From Megasphaera sp. AM44-1BH (GTDB taxonomy: Bacteria > Bacillota > Negativicutes > Veillonellales > Megasphaeraceae), in assembly GCF_003467125.1 (NCBI RefSeq), contig NZ_QSFA01000016.1, forward strand, positions 240 to 60,008: 59,769 bases of DNA. The letters run 5' to 3'. A program made the translations under genes and the position numbers. Positions 33,554 to 41,942 of the stretch are shown piece by piece (position 1 is the stretch's first letter; the number at the start of each line of letters is the position of its first letter). The notes below the pieces were generated by a model. It was not told the origin of the DNA. It did not search any database and was given only the letters and a program-made list of their open reading frames with translations.

Positions 33554-34840
33554 ATGTTAGATACGAAATTTATCCGTGACCATGTGGAAGAAGTCAAGGA
33601 AAACATCAGGAACCGTCACACGAAGGCGGCTGATGTCGATGCCTTTGTCGCCCTGGACGGACAGCGCCGTGATTTGCTGCAGCGCGTCGAAGCGATGAAA
33701 AATGAACGCAATACGGTCACAAAAGAAATCAGCCAGCTGAAGCGGAACAAGGAAAATGCCGATGATAAAATCGCCGCCATGAAAAAACTCGGCGATGACA
33801 TCGATGCCCTCGATAAGGAAGTAAAAAAAGTAGAAGAAGACATGCTGGCTATCCAGCTTATGATACCGAATATGTGCCATCCTTCTGTTCCCGTCGGCAA
33901 GGATGACAGCGAAAATCCGGAAGTACGTAAATGGGGGCAGCTGCCGGAATTTGATTTTCAGCCGCTCAATCACTGGGATGTCGGGGAAAATCTGGGCATT
34001 CTCGATTCGGAACGGGCAGCTAAAGTCACGGGGGCGCGTTTTTACTATTATATCGGTGCCGGTGCCCGCCTGGAACGGGCCGTCTACAACTTCATGCTGG
34101 ATCAGCATACGCAGAAAGACGGCTACACAGAAGTCATCCCACCATATATTGTCAATCGTGAATCCATGACCGGTACAGGCCAGCTGCCGAAATTCTATGA
34201 AGATATGTACCGCCTCAACGTAGAAGGGGAAGAAATGTACATGATCCCGACGGCAGAAGTTCCCCTGACCAACTATTACCGCGGTGAAATCATCGACGGG
34301 GCAAAATTGCCCGTATACTTTACGGCCCTGACACCGTGTTTCCGGGCCGAAGCCGGATCTGCCGGCCGCGATACGCGGGGCCTCATCCGCCAGCATCAGT
34401 TCCATAAGGTAGAAATGGTCAAGTATACGACGCCGGAAACGAGCTATGACGAACTGGAAAAACTGACGAACAATGCCGAAGACATCCTGAAAGCATTGGG
34501 CCTTCCGTATCATGTCGTTACCTTGTGCACCGGTGATATCGGTTTCTCCGCTGCCAAGACTTATGATATAGAAGTATGGTTCCCGGCACAGGGGAAATAC
34601 CGCGAAATTTCTTCCTGCTCCAATACGGAAGATTTCCAGGCACGGCGGGCCAACATCCGTTTCCGCCGTTCTCCGAAGGCAAAACCGGAATACGTCCATA
34701 CACTGAATGGCTCCGGTCTGGCTGTAGGCCGTACGGTTGCGGCTATTCTGGAAAACTATCAGCAGGCTGACGGTTCCGTTGTGGTTCCGGAAGTATTGCG
34801 CCCGTACATGCATTGCGATGTCATTACGAAAGAAAAATAA
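33554..34840 (+). CDS. serS: Seryl-tRNA synthetase
   Basis: 428 residues, class II synthetase. An N-terminal antiparallel coiled-coil arm (about residues 30-105, rich in Lys/Glu heptads) binds the long variable arm of tRNA-Ser. The catalytic core shows motif 2 (PCFRAEAGSAGRDTRGLIRQHQFHKVEM) and motif 3 (LNGSGLAVGRTVAAILENYQ), with the serine-site region TAEVPLTNYY and DIEVWFPAQGKYREISSCS. It charges tRNA-Ser and tRNA-Sec-like substrates with serine. It is the last gene of the serine operon, and its product's tRNA is the likely ligand of the T-box leader. The start ATG 33554 follows GGAAGGAAG. Confidence 0.98.
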   Translation: MLDTKFIRDHVEEVKENIRNRHTKAADVDAFVALDGQRRDLLQRVEAMKNERNTVTKEISQLKRNKENADDKIAAMKKLGDDIDALDKEVKKVEEDMLAIQLMIPNMCHPSVPVGKDDSENPEVRKWGQLPEFDFQPLNHWDVGENLGILDSERAAKVTGARFYYYIGAGARLERAVYNFMLDQHTQKDGYTEVIPPYIVNRESMTGTGQLPKFYEDMYRLNVEGEEMYMIPTAEVPLTNYYRGEIIDGAKLPVYFTALTPCFRAEAGSAGRDTRGLIRQHQFHKVEMVKYTTPETSYDELEKLTNNAEDILKALGLPYHVVTLCTGDIGFSAAKTYDIEVWFPAQGKYREISSCSNTEDFQARRANIRFRRSPKAKPEYVHTLNGSGLAVGRTVAAILENYQQADGSVVVPEVLRPYMHCDVITKEK

Positions 34841-34874
34841 TAGGGTAACCGGCCGTTAATATTGTAACCCTGAG

Positions 34875-34917
34875 GCTGCCCCATGAAGCAGAATGTGTTT
34901 CATGGGGCGGCTTTTTT
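34875..34917 (+). terminator. Terminator of the serine operon
   Basis: GCTGCCCCATGAA (34875-34887) pairs with TTCATGGGGCGGC (34899-34911), followed by TTTTTT. Confidence 0.9.
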
Positions 34918-35045
34918 CGTTGTGTCGTATCCGTTCCCAATCCCGGCCCGGCAGGAATTTTTTGTTTCCTTGTCGAATTATTATTATATAGAAAGTATCG
35001 CTGCGAATCTGTATATAATGATTTCTTATAGAGGAGGGATGAGGT

Positions 35046-36011
35046 ATGGACAGAGTACTGACACTGGAATTAGTACGGGCTACGGAAGCGGCGGCTATGC
35101 GTGCCGGACGCATGATGGGAATCGGCGATGCCGAAGCAGCCCATCACCTGGCCGCGACGGGAATGCATCAGGAACTGGCTGCAGCGCCGGTCAGTGGCCG
35201 CGTCGTTATTGGCGAGGGACATATGGCTGACGGACAGGCGTTATTTGATGGAGAAGAAATCGGAAGAGGCCGTGTCCCCGTCGATATTGCCGTAGCGGCG
35301 CTGGACGGACAGAAGCTGGTCGCACAGGGACAGCCCGGCGCCGTCTCCGTACTGGCTATGGCCGGACGGGGAGATATCCTGCGCGTTCCCGATATGTACA
35401 TGGAAAAAATCTGTGTCGGTCCGCGGGCTAAAGGGCGCATCGACCTGAATCAGTCCGTACAGGACAATCTGCGCCATATCGCCGAGGGACTGGAACGGAG
35501 CATTGACGATGTGACCGTAGCCATCCTGGACCGGCAGCGCCATCAGGACCTGATCCGTGAATGCCGGACTGCCGGAGCCCGCATCCGGCTGATTCATGAC
35601 GGTGATGTGACAGCGGCAGCTGATGCGGCCATTGAAGGTTCGGGCACTCATGTGCTGCTTGGTATTGGCGGAGCACGCGAAGGCGTGCTGGCCGCGGCAG
35701 CTCTGCGCTGCCTGGGTGGAGATATGCAGGCCCGGCTCATACCGTATACGGAACGGGAACGGCAAAAGGGAGAAGAACTGGGAATCCATGATTTCAAGCG
35801 GATTCTGACATTGTCTGACCTGGTCCGGGGAGACGACTGCTTCTTTGCCGCTACGGCGGTCACGCCTACGCCGCTCATGCAGGGCGTGCGGTACTTTGGC
35901 GGCGGTGCCCGTACTATGTCTGTCGTTATGCGCTACAAGACGGGTACTATCCGCTTCATCGATACGGTACACCGGCTCAATGCTTCTTCCAGATGGAGCG
36001 TGCGGAAATAA
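35046..36011 (+). CDS. GlpX-family (class II fructose-1,6-bisphosphatase-like) protein with degenerate active site
   Basis: 321 residues that align with E. coli GlpX along their length: LELVRATEAAAM, VVIGEGHMADG, VPDMYMEKICVGPRAKGRIDL, DDVTVAILDRQRH, LLGIGGAREGVLAAAAL and LGGDMQARL. Lining up the first 90 residues against GlpX, the residues reported to be essential differ here: Lys29 to Ala, Asp33 to His, Asp61 to Ala, Asp85 to Ala, Glu88 to Asp, and Thr90 to Gln. Glu57 and the Glu of GGAxEGV remain. The family hydrolyses fructose-1,6-bisphosphate with Mg2+/Mn2+; with these substitutions I doubt that activity. It may bind a sugar phosphate as a regulator or act on another substrate. ATG 35046 follows GAGGAGGGATGAGG. 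Family certain; function open. Confidence 0.85.
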   Translation: MDRVLTLELVRATEAAAMRAGRMMGIGDAEAAHHLAATGMHQELAAAPVSGRVVIGEGHMADGQALFDGEEIGRGRVPVDIAVAALDGQKLVAQGQPGAVSVLAMAGRGDILRVPDMYMEKICVGPRAKGRIDLNQSVQDNLRHIAEGLERSIDDVTVAILDRQRHQDLIRECRTAGARIRLIHDGDVTAAADAAIEGSGTHVLLGIGGAREGVLAAAALRCLGGDMQARLIPYTERERQKGEELGIHDFKRILTLSDLVRGDDCFFAATAVTPTPLMQGVRYFGGGARTMSVVMRYKTGTIRFIDTVHRLNASSRWSVRK

Positions 36012-36191
36012 TCCATAGAAAAAAACAGGCCCGGCGGTACAGCCGCGGGCATACCCGTTCAGCTCAGGTGTCAGACTGCTTTTACAGAAGGCAGCCGGCC
36101 TGGGCTGATGTGCTGCAGGGGATAAGCATCATTCTCCTGACAGGTTTCCTAAACAGTCTGTATCTCCCCCCTTTCAGATTTATCCCTTTTA

Positions 36192-36200
36192 TGATACAAT
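36192..36200 (+). promoter_or_regulatory. Extended -10 promoter upstream of murA
   Basis: TGATACAAT is an extended -10 element about 90 bp upstream of murA with no good -35. The rest of the 280-bp gap between the GlpX-like gene and murA holds a GC-rich imperfect hairpin (GCCCGGCGG/GCCGCGGGC near 36030-36052) and no credible gene. Confidence 0.35.
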
Positions 36201-36291
36201 ATCTTGATAGTGAATCAACTAAAAATTGGCGGCCAGGTCCTGCCCGGCTGTTACATCTATATACTTGCAATCTGTTTAGGAGGCACCAGAA

Positions 36292-37554
36292 TTGGAGAAA
36301 CTTGTTATTCATGGTGGAAAACCCTTAGAAGGGACTGTTCGCGTCAGCGGAGCTAAAAATGCTGTGCTGCCTATTATTGTCGCATCCATGCTGGGAACGA
36401 CACAAAGTGTGCTTACGGAAATACCGAAACTCGACGATGTACATACGGTCTGTGAAGTCATTACTTCACTGGGCGTACAGATAGAGCAGCCGCAGGCAGG
36501 GACGCTGGTCATTGATGCCAGCCATCTGACTTCTACATCAGCCCCGTACGACCTTGTGCGCCGTATGCGCGCTTCTTTTCTCGTCATGGGACCTCTGCTG
36601 GCACGCAAAGGTCATGCTAAAATTTCTCTGCCCGGGGGCTGTTCCATCGGTGCCCGGCCGATTGACCTGCACCTGAAGGCCTTTGAAGCCATGGGAGCGG
36701 TCATCAACCTGGAAAACGGAGATATCGAAGCCAGCGTAGAAAACGGCCTGAAAGGAGCCCAGATATATCTGGATTTCCCCAGTGTCGGCGCAACCGAAAA
36801 CGTACTGATGGCAGCTTCCCTTGCGGAAGGCCGCACGGTACTGGAAAACGCGGCAGAAGAACCGGAAATCGTCGATCTGGCTACGTACCTGAACAGTATG
36901 GGGGCCAATATCCGCGGTGCCGGTACTAATGTCATCCGTATTGAAGGCGTAAAGGAATTGCACGGGGCCAATCATTCTGTCATCCCCGATCGTATTGAAG
37001 CGGGCACATTTATGGTAGGCGCCGCTATGACAGGCGGCAATGTATATGTAGAAAATGCCTTGTCAGAACATCTGAAACCGCTCGTCGCCAAGCTGAAAGA
37101 AGTCGGAGCTACAGTAGAAGAAGATATAGACGGCATCCGCGTCATCGGGCACAAACCGTTGCGCCCGGCTGATATCAAGACGCTGCCGTATCCCGGATTT
37201 CCTACAGATATGCAGGCCCAGTTCATGGCCCTGACGACTATCTGCCAGGGAACGAGTGTCATTACGGAAACGGTATTTGAAAACCGTTTCATGCACGTCG
37301 ATGAATTCAAACGCATGGGCGCCAAGATACGCATCGAGGGCCGGAGTGCCATTGTAGAAGGAGTGCCCCGCCTCAAAGGCGCCGACGTGAACGCCACGGA
37401 TCTGCGTGCCGGCGCTGCGCTGGTGCTGGCCGGTCTGGTGGCAGAAGGGGAAACAAAAGTCGGTTATTTATATCATATAGACCGGGGATATGATAACCTG
37501 GTCCAGAAGTTACAAAGGTTAGGTGCAGACATTGTTCGGGTCAATATTGACTAA
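36292..37554 (+). CDS. murA: UDP-N-acetylglucosamine 1-carboxyvinyltransferase
   Basis: 420 residues. First committed step of peptidoglycan precursor synthesis: transfer of enolpyruvate from PEP to UDP-GlcNAc. The two inside-out alpha/beta domains show GGKPLEGTVRVSGAKNAVLPI (with the UDP-GlcNAc-binding Lys-Asn), the catalytic loop LPGGCSIGARPIDLHL whose Cys is the fosfomycin target, and DRIEAGTFMVGAAMTGGNV. The C-terminal part has GFPTDMQAQFMAL and ADLRAG-type RAGAALVLAGL. The start is TTG 36292, eight bases after AGGAGG. The 3' end overlaps the next gene by 32 bp, suggesting coupling of wall synthesis and cell shape genes. Confidence 0.97.
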   Translation: MEKLVIHGGKPLEGTVRVSGAKNAVLPIIVASMLGTTQSVLTEIPKLDDVHTVCEVITSLGVQIEQPQAGTLVIDASHLTSTSAPYDLVRRMRASFLVMGPLLARKGHAKISLPGGCSIGARPIDLHLKAFEAMGAVINLENGDIEASVENGLKGAQIYLDFPSVGATENVLMAASLAEGRTVLENAAEEPEIVDLATYLNSMGANIRGAGTNVIRIEGVKELHGANHSVIPDRIEAGTFMVGAAMTGGNVYVENALSEHLKPLVAKLKEVGATVEEDIDGIRVIGHKPLRPADIKTLPYPGFPTDMQAQFMALTTICQGTSVITETVFENRFMHVDEFKRMGAKIRIEGRSAIVEGVPRLKGADVNATDLRAGAALVLAGLVAEGETKVGYLYHIDRGYDNLVQKLQRLGADIVRVNID

Positions 37555-38629
37555 AAAAAAGAAGCGTAAAAAAGAAACGCCAGCTAAAACGGTTCATTCT
37601 TCCCATTCTTTTTTTCTGGCAAACTGGTTTGGCAGTGATATTGCCATTGATCTGGGCACGACCAATATCATTGTCTATGTCCGGAAAAAGGGAATCGTCG
37701 TCAATGAACCGGCTGTCATCGCCCTTGATACGAATAGTCATCGTGTCGTGGCTATTGGCAAAGAGGCACAGGCCATGCTGGGGCGGACCCCGCAGCATAT
37801 CCAGGCGTATCATCCCCTCAGCCGGGGAGTCATTGCCGATTATGACGCAACCGAATATATGCTGCGGTATTTTATCCGCCGGGCTATTGGCAAATCCCTG
37901 TTTTTCAAGCCGCGGATTATTATCTGCGTTCCTTCGGGAGCAACGAATGTAGAAAAGCGCGCCGTCATCGAAGCAGCTATGCAGGCCGGGGCCCGCAAGA
38001 CTGTCGTTATGGAAGAACCGCTGGCTGCCGCTATCGGGGCCGGCCTGGACGTAGCCAGTTCCAATGGCTCCATGGTAGTCGATATGGGCGGTGGTACGAC
38101 TGATGTAGCCGTACTCAGCCTGAGCGGGATCGTCATCAGCGAATCGCTCCGTATTGGCAGTAATACCTTCGATGAAGCGATTATCCGGTATCTTGAAAAA
38201 ATCAAGCATATTACCATTGGACAGCATACGGCAGAAGAACTGAAAATCCTCATCGGTACGGCCCTTCCGGACGGACGGCAGCTGACGGCCGATGTCCGGG
38301 GACGCAGTACAGAAACGGGGCTTCCGGCTATGGTTGATATCGATTCCCAGGAAATACGAAAAGCGTTGTCGGAACCAATAGAAGCCATACTGCGTGCCAT
38401 CGTTACAATCCTGGAGAAAACACCGCCTGAACTGGCTGCCGATATTGCCGATCACGGTATCGTCCTCACCGGGGGAGGCCTTCTGCTGGATGGCATGGAC
38501 CGACTGATTTCCCAGACTACAGGTATGGCGGCTTTCCTCTGCGATGACCCGTTATTGTGCGTAGCCAATGGGGCGGGAAAATCGCTGAATGAAATGAACC
38601 GGCTGAAAGATAGTTTTGATGATTTATAA
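37523..38629 (+). CDS. mreB: MreB/Mbl-family cell-shape actin homologue
   Basis: About 368 residues. After a basic, Lys-rich N-terminal stretch (KKKKRKKE) that MreB proteins lack or have shorter, the actin-fold core shows phosphate 1 IAIDLGTTNIIVY, CVPSGATNVEKRAV, phosphate 2 MVVDMGGGTTDVAVLS, and the adenosine motif GIVLTGGGLLLDGM. It polymerises under the inner membrane and positions wall synthesis. The GTG at 37523 lies inside murA with a weak AAAGG upstream; TTG codons at 37532 and 37547 are alternatives that would trim the N-terminus. It could be MreB, Mbl or MreBH; I cannot separate them by eye. The basic tail may bind the membrane. Confidence 0.92.
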   Translation: MQTLFGSILTKKKKRKKETPAKTVHSSHSFFLANWFGSDIAIDLGTTNIIVYVRKKGIVVNEPAVIALDTNSHRVVAIGKEAQAMLGRTPQHIQAYHPLSRGVIADYDATEYMLRYFIRRAIGKSLFFKPRIIICVPSGATNVEKRAVIEAAMQAGARKTVVMEEPLAAAIGAGLDVASSNGSMVVDMGGGTTDVAVLSLSGIVISESLRIGSNTFDEAIIRYLEKIKHITIGQHTAEELKILIGTALPDGRQLTADVRGRSTETGLPAMVDIDSQEIRKALSEPIEAILRAIVTILEKTPPELAADIADHGIVLTGGGLLLDGMDRLISQTTGMAAFLCDDPLLCVANGAGKSLNEMNRLKDSFDDL

Positions 38630-38642
38630 AGGAGTGAGCATC

Positions 38643-38936
38643 ATGTCCCTGAAGAAAAAAGTACTGCTGCCTCTGGGCGTTATGAGTGCACTGGCTGCAG
38701 CACCTGTACTGGCTGCAGATGTCCCGTATACGGCAGTTATCGGAGGTACCGTGACCAGTGTCGTTTCTGTGGGTACCGATGTCCATGAAGGCGATGTCCT
38801 GCTGACGGTCAATTCCCTGGCCGGCCCTATGGCGGCTGCCCGGGCGAACAGCAGTGGTACCGTCAAAGAAGTAAAGGTAAGTACTGGCGGAACGGTAGCA
38901 CAAGGTACTGTCGTCGTTGTAGTAGAAGAAAAATAA
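38643..38936 (+). CDS. Exported biotinyl/lipoyl-like domain protein without the modification lysine
   Basis: 97 residues. A signal peptide (KKKVLLPLGVMSALAAAPVLA, cleaved before ADVP) is followed by one domain with the biotinyl/lipoyl pattern: GGTVTSVVSVGTDVHEGDVLLTV, a turn, then SGTVKEVKVSTGGTVAQGTVVVVVEE. The central turn where BCCP-like proteins have EAMKM reads NSLAGPMAAA, so there is no Lys to carry biotin or lipoate. It is therefore more likely a structural hairpin-like domain (as in membrane fusion proteins) or a periplasmic binding module. ATG 38643 follows AAGGAGTGAG; an upstream ATG in frame lies inside the mreB end. It is 11 bp from the S55 peptidase gene, so a functional link is plausible. 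Confidence 0.75.
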   Translation: MSLKKKVLLPLGVMSALAAAPVLAADVPYTAVIGGTVTSVVSVGTDVHEGDVLLTVNSLAGPMAAARANSSGTVKEVKVSTGGTVAQGTVVVVVEEK

Positions 38937-38946
38937 GAAGGAGCTT

Positions 38947-40908
38947 ATGAAACGATTACGTAAATTACGGCACATGGCGGGAAAAGTCTGTTTGGCTGTT
39001 CTTTGTTGTGCCGTTTCCTTTTCTGTATATGCAGAACAATTTATGCCTGTCAGTGAAGTCAGACCGGGCATGACGGGGTACGCCAAGACCGTAGCCAGAG
39101 GTACGGAAATCGAAACATTTCCTGTAGAAATCCTGGGTGTCATGAAAAACAGCGGCCCTTCCGGCGATTTGATTCTGGCCCGTTTTTCCGGCCCGCTCAT
39201 TGAACAGACCGGCGGTATCGCCCAGGGGATGAGCGGCAGCCCCGTATATGTCGATGGCAAACTGCTGGGAGCCGTAGCCTACGGATGGTCTTTTACCAAT
39301 TCCAAAGTGGGCATGATAACGCCTATTGAAGATATGGTCAAGCTCTGGAATGTGCCCGTACGGGAAGAAATCCGTCCCTTTAATGCCCGGGAATCATCAC
39401 TGATCCCCGTCAATACGCCGCTCATGGCCAGCGGCTTCGATGCGGTATCGATGGACTGGATGAAACAGAAGCTGCCCCAGTACAAGTTTATGCCCGTCGA
39501 TACGGCTACGGCGGCAGAAGACAGCCAGGCCATGCCTCTGGAAGCGGGCAGTTCCGTGGCAGCCGCATTTGTCAATGGCGATATGAAACTCGGTGCTATC
39601 GGGACTGTTACCTATGTCGATAAGGACCAGATCGTCGCCTTTGGACATCCGTTCCTGAAGAAGGGCAGCATCAATTATTTCATGCATAATGCCTATATTT
39701 TTACCATTGTCAATAATATGGCCAGCTCGTTTAAACTCGGCTCGGTGGGGGCCGAAATCGGACGGATTGATCAGGACCGCGGCGCCGGTATTGCCGGGAA
39801 TTACCGCCTGGCACCGGGTATTCCTGTCGTCATCCATATACGGGATCTCGATACGGCGGCAACGAACCTGAAACGTGTCAAAATCGTGGAAGATAATGAA
39901 CTGACACCGGTCCTGGCTGCGACGACGGTGTATAATACGGCCAATAAGACCATTGACCGCATGGGAGGTGGTACGGTAACTCTCGACTATACGATCCGTT
40001 CGTCCAATGGACGGGATAAGGACATTACGCGGCATAATATGTATTATTCAGAAGACAATATCAACGAAAAGAGCATCGATGAATTATATAATGTCCTCGA
40101 CATTTTAAAGCATAATGAATTCATCGATTATCCCATTCTGGACATTACGGTCAATGCCGATTACTCCCAGGCCCGCAAACAGGCCCGTATCATCGACGCG
40201 ACGGCGGCTCCGGTAGTGGCCAGCCCGGGTGATACGATTTATTTCAAAATTACCCTTCATCCCTATCGCGGGGCCGATGAAGTCAAGACTATGACCTTTA
40301 CCGTTCCCAAAGACCAGCCTTATGGCGATATGGTGCTGGAAGTGCGTGGCGGCGGCGTCATCCCTCTGCCCTATCTGATTGAAAAACAGCGCTATAATCT
40401 GACCGATGAAATCATTGAACGGCTGCGTCATTATAAGGATTTTGACGACTTGAAGAAAGCCATAGAAAAAGAAGATGCCAATAACGATCTGGTCATCGAA
40501 ATCCTTGACCAGAATGTCAGCATGATTGATGATGACAGCAAGAAGACGGCCAAGGTCAAACTGCAGGCCAGGGAACCCAGAGAAAATCCGAAAGACGTGC
40601 TTCAGCCCAAGAAAAAAGGCCTTCATGAAGACACCGATGAGGACCAGAAATCATCTTTGCCGACGCCGTACATCGTCAAGGGAGACGGACAGATCACCAT
40701 CAAGATTGTCAGCCCGGAAAAACGGGATAAATTCCTGGCTGGCCATCACACGCTCCGTTCCGGCAAGGCTGTCATGAGTACTGAAACGGAAGACGCCGCC
40801 CAGACGGTGGAACATAGTGACAAAGCCGTAGACCAGGATAAAGGAACTAATCAGGATAAAGAGAAGTCATCAGGGGAAGACAAGAAAAGCATATTCCTTT
40901 CCCGCTGA
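38947..40908 (+). CDS. SpoIVB-type (S55) peptidase domain protein, exported
   Basis: 653 residues with an N-terminal signal segment (VCLAVLCCAVSFSVYAEQ). The motif MPVSEVRPGMTGYAKTV and EILGVMKNSGPSGDLILARF lead to GMSGSPVYVDGKLLGAVAY (residues 94-110), the Ser motif of S55 peptidases. A His motif QIVAFGHPFLKKG (His 234) comes later. In B. subtilis SpoIVB the His precedes the Ser, so the order is reversed here. The middle holds beta-rich sequence, and the C-terminal 120 residues are charged Lys/Glu/Asp-rich linker. Spore formation is not expected in this organism, so a role in envelope proteolysis or scaffolding is more likely. Activity is not certain, because I cannot place an acidic third residue. 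Confidence 0.8.
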   Translation: MKRLRKLRHMAGKVCLAVLCCAVSFSVYAEQFMPVSEVRPGMTGYAKTVARGTEIETFPVEILGVMKNSGPSGDLILARFSGPLIEQTGGIAQGMSGSPVYVDGKLLGAVAYGWSFTNSKVGMITPIEDMVKLWNVPVREEIRPFNARESSLIPVNTPLMASGFDAVSMDWMKQKLPQYKFMPVDTATAAEDSQAMPLEAGSSVAAAFVNGDMKLGAIGTVTYVDKDQIVAFGHPFLKKGSINYFMHNAYIFTIVNNMASSFKLGSVGAEIGRIDQDRGAGIAGNYRLAPGIPVVIHIRDLDTAATNLKRVKIVEDNELTPVLAATTVYNTANKTIDRMGGGTVTLDYTIRSSNGRDKDITRHNMYYSEDNINEKSIDELYNVLDILKHNEFIDYPILDITVNADYSQARKQARIIDATAAPVVASPGDTIYFKITLHPYRGADEVKTMTFTVPKDQPYGDMVLEVRGGGVIPLPYLIEKQRYNLTDEIIERLRHYKDFDDLKKAIEKEDANNDLVIEILDQNVSMIDDDSKKTAKVKLQAREPRENPKDVLQPKKKGLHEDTDEDQKSSLPTPYIVKGDGQITIKIVSPEKRDKFLAGHHTLRSGKAVMSTETEDAAQTVEHSDKAVDQDKGTNQDKEKSSGEDKKSIFLSR

Positions 40909-40910
40909 CT

Positions 40911-40956
40911 AATTAAAGCAGCTGCACCGTGTATATGGTATGCAGCTGCTTTAATT
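40911..40956. terminator. Perfect 16-bp hairpin after the S55 gene
   Basis: AATTAAAGCAGCTGCA (40911-40926) and TGCAGCTGCTTTAATT (40941-40956) are perfect complements. Read on the plus strand, the TTTAATT end gives a weak T-tract. It marks the end of the murA-to-S55 transcript. Confidence 0.65.
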
Positions 40957-41097
40957 ATATAAGCACGGTAATAAAAATGGGATTTGAACATGTTCAACCT
41001 TGATATTTGAAGCATAACATGGTATTATCTTACTTGTAGAAAACTGAAAAGGAAATCTGAGTTTTCTCACAGTTTTATAACAATTGACAGTCCGCGT

Positions 41098-41127
41098 TTG
41101 GCAGGCTCTCGATATTAATGGTATAGT
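41098..41127 (+). promoter_or_regulatory. Putative promoter of the mlaEFD-tolC operon
   Basis: TTGGCA (41098-41103), an 18-bp spacer and TATAGT (41122-41127) preceded by TGG (extended -10). A TTGACA at 41084-41089 has no suitably spaced -10. Confidence 0.5.
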
Positions 41128-41166
41128 AACAATACGTACGCTGACTGAAAAGGGGGAGGTGCGCCT

Positions 41167-41931
41167 GTGCAGGGACTATTAGAACGGGTAGGATCGTTTA
41201 CACTGCATATTTTTGAAAAAGTAGGCGTACTGTCCCTATTATTTCTGGAAACGCTGCGTCAGATGCCAAAAATACAACGAAAGCTTACCATCGCCCAGAT
41301 GGCTCACCTTGGCGTCAATTCCCTGCCAATTGTCAGTCTGACCCTGTTGTTTGCCGGCATGGTCATGACCCTGCAGATTGTCGATATCCTGCTGCGTTAT
41401 GGGGCCCAGTCTACATTGGGAGGCATTATGTCCGTGGCCATGGGCCGTGAACTGGGGCCTATCCTGACCGGGGTCGTCGTAGCCGGCCGCGTAGGGGCAG
41501 CCATGACAGCGGAACTGGGAACGATGAAGGTGACGGAGCAGATCGATGCCCTGCGGTGCATGGCCGTCAACCCCGTCGCTTATCTGGTAGTCCCCAGGTT
41601 TGCAGCCTGCGTCACTATGGTGCCGCTGCTGGCTTTTTATGGCTATATCATCGGCACAGCCGGCGGGTATGCCGTCGCCATTCTCAGTGCCGGCCTGACA
41701 CATTTTACGTATATGAACTCCATTGAAATGTTCACCGACGTATCCGATGTTGTCTACGGCCTCATCAAAGCCATGTTTTTCGGCGGCATCATTGCCCTCG
41801 TAGCCTGTCATGAAGGCATGACAGCCAAAAGCGGGGCAGAGGGAGTCGGTCAGGCGACGACGCGTTCTGTCGTTACATCGATTATTTTTATTTTTATCTG
41901 CAATTATCTGTTGTCTATTATTTTGTATTAG
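41167..41931 (+). CDS. mlaE: MlaE-family phospholipid ABC transporter permease
   Basis: 254 residues with about five to six membrane helices. The MlaE domain signature is GRELGPILTGVVVAGRVGAAMTAELGTMKVTEQIDAL, where the coupling helix contacts the ATPase. It forms the inner-membrane part of the MlaEFD complex that moves phospholipids between inner and outer membranes. GTG 41167 follows a GGGGGAGG ribosome binding site. It is the first gene of an mlaE-mlaF-mlaD-tolC-tamB array, the same order reported for Veillonella parvula. It confirms a diderm envelope. Confidence 0.95.
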   Translation: MQGLLERVGSFTLHIFEKVGVLSLLFLETLRQMPKIQRKLTIAQMAHLGVNSLPIVSLTLLFAGMVMTLQIVDILLRYGAQSTLGGIMSVAMGRELGPILTGVVVAGRVGAAMTAELGTMKVTEQIDALRCMAVNPVAYLVVPRFAACVTMVPLLAFYGYIIGTAGGYAVAILSAGLTHFTYMNSIEMFTDVSDVVYGLIKAMFFGGIIALVACHEGMTAKSGAEGVGQATTRSVVTSIIFIFICNYLLSIILY

Positions 41932-41942
41932 GAGTCTGGCTT

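Noticed and set aside
35993..36328. Small frame of 111 codons between the GlpX-like gene and murA
   Set aside because: No ribosome binding site, overlaps the murA start and promoter region, and the translation has no family resemblance.
40911..40956. The perfect 16-bp inverted repeat as an insertion-sequence end
   Set aside because: No transposase or partner repeat lies nearby; its position right after a stop codon fits a transcription terminator.
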